Assembly (NCBI GenBank): GCA_038231495.1
Contig: JBBRLG010000151.1
Span: 1 to 13,404, forward strand
Direction of reading: 5' to 3'
Origin: JBBRLG01 sp038231495
GTDB taxonomy: Bacteria; Planctomycetota; Planctomycetia; Gemmatales; Gemmataceae
Length of the DNA stretch: 13,404 nt
The translations under genes were made by a program, and so were the position numbers. Of the stretch, positions 12,301-13,404 are shown piece by piece (positions within the stretch are counted from its first letter, which is position 1; each line of letters opens with the position of its first letter). The notes below the pieces were generated by a model. The model was not told the DNA's origin and did not search any database. It saw only the letters and a program-made list of their open reading frames with translations.

Positions 12301-13404
12301 GCGCCCGGCGTCGGCGACCGCGGCAACTATACGCTGTTACTGGCCGCGACCAACGCCGGCGACGAGAGCGGTCCCGCCGCGGCGCTGACCGGCACCTACA
12401 CCATCGTCGTCACTGTCCAATCGCCGAACGAACCGCCCGTGTTCGATTACGTCGGCGACAAGGTGGCGGTCGTCGGCCAGCCGTTCCAGCTGACCGTGCG
12501 TGCCCGCGACCTGGACCAGGACGGCGTGCGCCTCACCGTCAATGGCCTGCCCGCCGCCGCGACGCTGACGCCCGGCGCGGTCTACGGCACGGCGACTCTT
12601 AACTGGACACCGACCGAGGGCGACGTGCATGCCTACGACGTTACCTTCACCGCCACCGACGACGGGGCCACTGGCACGGCCCCCGTGCTGACCGGGACGC
12701 AGACGATCCGCCTCGTGGTGCGCGACACCGACACCGCCCCGGTGTTCCCGCCGTTCGCCCCCGCGACCGTGGCCGAGGGGCAGACGCTTAGCCTTGCGCT
12801 CGCCGCGCAGAAGCAAGAACACGACCCGCTTACCTACACCGCCGCAAACCTACCCACCGGAGCCAGCCTCGACCCGGCGACCGGCGTACTCACCTGGACG
12901 CCGCGGCCCGGCCAGGCCAACACTACCGCCTACGCGATCGCGGTCATCGCGAGCGACGGCACCCTGAGCGCATCGACGACGGTAAACGTCACCGTCACGC
13001 ACACCGACTACGCGCCGAAGTTCGTGCGCCTGCTGCCGCAGTACGCGCGGGAAGGCAGTGACGTGCGCTTCACCGTCGTGGCGGCGGACGCCGACGGCGA
13101 TCCGCTGACGTATAGCCTTGTCAACGCGCCCACCGGCGCGCGGTTCGACACCACCCACGGCGCGTTCGTCTGGACGCCCGACTACACGCAGGCGGGCGAC
13201 TACACGCTGCACTTCGTCGCCAAAGACGCCTCCGGCTCGACCGACACGCTCGACGTGCAGCTTCACGTCGATCACGTCATCCGGCCGCCGGTCGTCAACA
13301 CGCCCAACCACAACGCAACCCTCGGCCAACCGCTCACCTTCAACATCCTGGCCACCGACCTCGATTTCGGCACCAGCCTGAGCTACGCCGCGCTCAACCT
13401 GCCC
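1..13404 (+). CDS. giant multidomain CARDB / Ig-like / He_PIG repeat surface protein, internal fragment (both ends missing)
   Basis: Frame 1 reads through all 4,468 codons without a stop; neither the start nor the end of the gene is present, so the full protein exceeds this length and probably 400 kDa. Residue n is encoded at bases 3n-2 to 3n. Domains in order: Bap-type Ig-like (1-100), three Big_5-like (101-413), thirteen CARDB-like (417-2164), PPC-like (2165-2272), IPT/TIG-like (2273-2365), helical module (2366-2754), DUF7619-like (2755-2980), Ig/FN3-like (2981-3070), beta-propeller (3153-3412), Big_5-like (3413-3522), unassigned beta region (3523-3638), and nine He_PIG-like (3639 to the end). 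No cysteine codon occurs. Almost all domains are beta-sandwiches used as adhesive or spacer units in extracellular bacterial proteins, so a secreted or cell-surface role is likely. No enzymatic active site was recognised. Signal peptide, secretion signal and anchor are not visible here. The reading frame is very secure; the exact biological role is not known. Confidence 0.97.
301..1239 (+). repeat. three tandem Big_5 (SbsA-type) Ig-like domains
   Basis: The units lie at 301-612, 613-927 and 928-1239 (about 104 residues each). Each opens with a D-x-x-A-P motif (DTKAP, DTAAP, DRTAP) and, after a strand, has a V/L-x-F-N-K motif (LTFNKNID, LTVYFNKAI, VDVTFNKLM). Each then has a TYTV/TYRIPF strand, a D-x-x-G-N motif (DLAGNP, DISGNA, DIAGNP) and a terminal TF-x-V/L strand. 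These are the hallmarks of the Big_5 family found in S-layer and secreted proteins. At the DNA level the three copies are well diverged, so the duplication is old. Confidence 0.8.
1249..6492 (+). repeat. thirteen tandem CARDB-type adhesion domains
   Basis: Unit boundaries, taken from the D/N-L-V-V start motif: 1249-1617, 1630-1989, 1990-2349, 2359-2730, 2746-3129, 3139-3498, 3511-3867, 3883-4287, 4297-4686, 4699-5175, 5185-5691, 5704-6105 and 6124-6492. The shared pattern is DLVV-x-S-V, then G-D-x-x-x-V-x-W-T-V-x-N-x-G, then W-x-D-x-x-Y-L-S, a variable loop, L-x-x-G-x-x-Y, a L-P strand, G-x-Y-x-x-V-x-x-D, and often an E-x-x-N-N close. This is the consensus of CARDB (cell adhesion related domain found in bacteria). 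Units are separated by short Pro-rich linkers such as PVPP, TPPP and PLPLP. Unit 3 is the least typical at its start (HVNLTPAITL). Units 4-6 lack the normal YLS after W-x-D (TDAVIAV, TDSLVLA, HDKVVLQ). Units 8-11 carry long acidic or aromatic inserts in the late loop. Together the array would form a long flexible stalk. No catalytic function is expected. Confidence 0.9.
6493..6816 (+). other. PPC-like (pre-peptidase C-terminal type) beta domain
   Basis: Residues 2165-2272. After the last CARDB unit comes a segment with strands LLQVTVPQGATLRVTL, then IFLKQGSAPTDAVYD, then AVIPSTVPGVYYILIRGH. The order LQV-x-VP, LKxGxxPTxxxYD and a late PGxYYILxxG strand is typical of PPC-like domains in secreted bacterial proteins. 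It acts here as a non-catalytic binding or spacer domain; no protease domain is seen next to it. Assignment is by motif only. Confidence 0.6.
6817..7095 (+). other. IPT/TIG-like Ig domain
   Basis: Residues 2273-2365. It begins with PLSISNVKTDQGG, continues with TTTITGAQFQPNAIVKLV, has a strand IIAEFDLTGAPHGLYDLKV and ends with the typical INPGGAAAL...YRFEV. The G-x-x-F-x-x-x-A-x-V-x-L pattern, followed by G-x-Y-D-L-x-V-x-N-P-G-G, is characteristic of IPT/TIG-type folds. The family occurs in adhesins, intimin-like and polysaccharide-binding proteins. It bridges the PPC-like domain and the helical module. Confidence 0.65.
7096..8262 (+). other. non-repetitive module, partly alpha-helical, function unknown
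   Basis: Residues 2366-2754. The first part is beta-rich (DVTIGIGGPRFILAGDTGTY, then SVALQNISNLDAPYVAFN). The rest is the only clearly helical region in the window: LKEMHDHAFDELKAKLYAAF (2566-2585), LTRAEFVALATKQADQLR (2604-2621) and TTWENLYLASLEQSG (2642-2656). A Gly/Ala-rich hydrophobic stretch follows (ILSVMATLATGILAGPAG, 2673-2690). I recall similar segments in large CARDB proteins of cyanobacteria and planctomycetes, always between a TIG-like domain and the ENDP-type beta module that follows here, but cannot name a family. The in-frame palindromic element at 7348-7427 lies in its first third. The hydrophobic stretch is too Gly/Pro-rich and interrupted for me to call a membrane helix. Confidence 0.6.
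7329..7438. mobile_element. tandem in-frame palindromic (REP/MITE-like) element with 11-bp flanking direct repeats
   Basis: The element contains two copies of a 30-base unit (7356-7385 and 7392-7421), identical base for base and 36 bases (12 codons) apart. Each unit has a C7 arm, the centre TTGGCAA and a G7 arm, forming a near-perfect hairpin (arms 7360-7366 with 7374-7380, and 7396-7402 with 7410-7416). An outer C8 run (7349-7356) and G9 run (7419-7427) could close a larger stem. It is read in frame as SPPLGKGGTG-PL-SPPLGKGGTG-GG, unlike anything else in the protein except the copy near 11.7 kb. The 11-mer CAACCTGGCCG occurs immediately outside on both sides (7329-7339 and 7428-7438). Removing one repeat plus the element deletes exactly 99 bases (33 codons) and leaves FTS-NLADVPFASL in frame. 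No transposase is encoded, so any mobility would have to be supplied in trans. The target-duplication reading is an inference, because both NLA motifs could also be native protein sequence. Confidence 0.6.
8263..8940 (+). other. DUF7619-like beta module
   Basis: Residues 2755-2980. It opens with YVPWVNWDARASLPPSF and contains LPFTVNFQNDPTAT, followed by IRVVIQLDPNLDPRSFRLGD. This resembles the F-E-N-D-P-x-A-T ... V-x-I-x-D-x-L-D-x-x-L-D-x-x-T-F-x-L-G-D pattern of DUF7619/DUF11-type extracellular repeats. A second half has FDFSRTNGFILRVSAGID, ASWVIQAIDPLTGEVV and a strand ATARVLFNNAPPQDTLPL. This block is conserved in other giant surface proteins as I remember them, but its function is unknown. 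It is directly followed by an Ig-like domain. Confidence 0.5.
8941..9210 (+). other. Ig/FN3-like domain
   Basis: Residues 2981-3070. It opens with DTVAPTTQLTV and then has AVQWTSTDDATGSGVKYVTLY, VSTDGGGYKIWQ, a strand GTLVYQGQVGHTYTFLALA and the closing TDLAGNHEQPP. The order W-x-x-x-D-x-x-x-G-S-G-V, then D-G-G-x-Y, then G-H-x-Y-x-F-x-A-x-A-x-D-x-A-G-N is typical of FN3-like or bacterial Ig domains in extracellular proteins. Confidence 0.75.
9211..9456 (+). other. Pro/Asn-rich linker
   Basis: Residues 3071-3152. The region is rich in Pro, Thr and Asn (for example TVPDTTPPNFGIPPAP and GNPVPNVPPGPNEHP) with no recognisable domain pattern. It is most simply a flexible spacer between the Ig-like domain and the beta-propeller. 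Confidence 0.6.
9457..10236 (+). other. NHL / SMP-30-like beta-propeller, about six blades
   Basis: Residues 3153-3412. Recurrent blade motifs are visible: IAIAEAPDGKSFLVSGG (from residue 3164), YGLAFDAGGNLWATTGG (3208), LAIAVNPTTNQIYVSSSDG (3247), DSLAFAPDGSLWAVTW (3288), DSLAFGKVGTNLANLLFVTH (3329) and RGLGVAATSDGRLLISQ (3385). Each combines a hydrophobic strand, a P/A-D-G-x-L/I turn, an outer strand and usually a D-P-x-T/V close (LDPTSG, FDPVKQ, LDPVVA). This is the layout of NHL, SMP-30 or virginiamycin-lyase-like propellers. No set of metal-binding Glu/Asp/Asn residues was seen that would argue for the SMP-30 lactonase activity, so a binding scaffold is more likely than an enzyme. Confidence 0.75.
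10237..10566 (+). other. Big_5-like Ig domain following the propeller
   Basis: Residues 3413-3522. It has the opening APNVVGVNPPPDN and a strand AFISVLFDQAM (equivalent to the V-x-F-x-x-x-M motif of Big_5). NYALVG and a late strand LVLDGLPADQFTLTV follow. It is a more diverged relative of the three domains at 301-1239. Confidence 0.6.
10567..10914 (+). other. beta-rich segment, unassigned
   Basis: Residues 3523-3638. Visible strands are YVKVSFFHPRSD, TVSYDISIQNIG, SLFLPLILVLDP, RWLLNLTG and KTLTISNPNQLKVAFTPDV. The Y-D-I-x-I-x-N-x-G plus L-P-L-x-L-V-L pattern resembles a conserved-motif domain that often precedes He_PIG repeats in giant proteins, but I cannot name the family. The stretch ends at a T/P/S-rich joint just before the first He_PIG unit. 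Confidence 0.45.
10915..13404 (+). repeat. tandem He_PIG / cadherin-like Ig domains, eight complete and one cut by the window end
   Basis: Unit boundaries: 10915-11172, 11185-11460, 11461-11751, 11761-12105, 12106-12423, 12424-12729, 12730-13005, 13006-13269 and 13270-13404 (incomplete). The shared pattern is P-x-F/V, then E/V-G-Q/D-x-L-x-F/L, a D-x-D-G-x-x-L-x-Y turn, L-P-x-G-A-x-F-D, T-x-x-F-x-W-T-P, G-x-Y-x-x-x-F-x-A-x-D and a closing strand. Good examples are residues 3767-3776 (NNLPGGASFD), 3941-3949 (PLPAGATFD) and 4283-4300 (NLPTGASLDPATGVLTWT). Asp-rich turns such as DPDGRPLVY (3756-3764), DPDGNPLT (4063) and DADGDPLTY (4363-4371) look like calcium-binding loops of the cadherin type. 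Unit 4 has an extra loop (RQADGTLSAYPTTQ), and unit 5 departs from the F-x-W-T-P signature (GVIHFAPG). Unit 3 contains the in-frame palindrome at 11677-11720. The array continues beyond the window. Confidence 0.87.
11677..11720. repeat. single in-frame G/C-run palindrome related to the element at 7.35-7.43 kb
   Basis: The inner arms are C7 plus TT (11687-11695) and AA plus G7 (11699-11707) around a 3-base CGC loop. The outer arms are A plus C8 (11677-11685) and G8 plus T (11712-11720), separated from the inner arms by T on one side and CAGC on the other. It is read in frame as TPPSPPSQGGAAGG within the late loop of He_PIG unit 3, where other units have a short turn (compare residues 4007-4020 and 4258-4268). 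The architecture (two nested C/G runs and a T-T/A-A collar at the loop) matches the tandem element upstream, though the centre is TTCGCAA instead of TTGGCAA. The same 9-mer ACCGTTACC lies at 11671-11679 and 11734-11742, but excising that interval would remove a needed strand, so I do not call it a target duplication. Confidence 0.65.

Overview
The whole window is the interior of one giant protein-coding gene on the + strand. Frame 1 stays open from base 1 to base 13404 (4,468 codons, no stop), with neither its start nor its stop inside the window. There is no intergenic DNA, RNA gene, promoter, terminator, second gene or CRISPR array. The long open frames on the minus strand and in the other plus frames are by-products of the strong GC3 bias of this gene.

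The product is a modular, presumably secreted or surface-anchored protein made almost entirely of beta-sandwich repeats. In order: the end of a Bap-type Ig-like domain (1-300); three SbsA/Big_5-type Ig-like domains (301-1239); thirteen tandem CARDB-type domains (1249-6492); a PPC-like domain (6493-6816); an IPT/TIG-like domain (6817-7095); a non-repetitive, partly helical module of unknown function (7096-8262); a DUF7619-like beta module (8263-8940); another Ig/FN3-like domain (8941-9210); a Pro-rich linker; a roughly six-bladed NHL/SMP-30-like beta-propeller (9457-10236); a Big_5-like domain (10237-10566); an unassigned beta-rich segment (10567-10914); and at least nine tandem He_PIG/cadherin-like domains (10915 to the window end). 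I translated the frame codon by codon and found no cysteine in the 4,468 residues, as expected for a long extracellular protein.

Two places carry something the repeat architecture does not explain: very G/C-rich perfect palindromes sitting in frame inside the coding sequence. One is a tandem pair at about 7348-7427, encoding SPPLGKGGTG twice, 12 codons apart. The other is a single related copy at 11677-11720, encoding PPSPPSQGGAAGG. They look like small dispersed palindromic (REP/MITE-like) elements that entered loops of the protein without breaking the frame. An 11-bp direct repeat brackets the first one.

Organism: GC is high (roughly two thirds by eye), codons end mostly in G/C, and giant CARDB/He_PIG/propeller proteins with in-frame GC-rich palindromes fit a planctomycete (Gemmata-like) or a similar large-genome environmental bacterium. 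This is inference; no phylogenetic marker is present. The likely role is adhesion or matrix/cell-surface structure. Signal peptide, secretion route and anchor lie outside the window.
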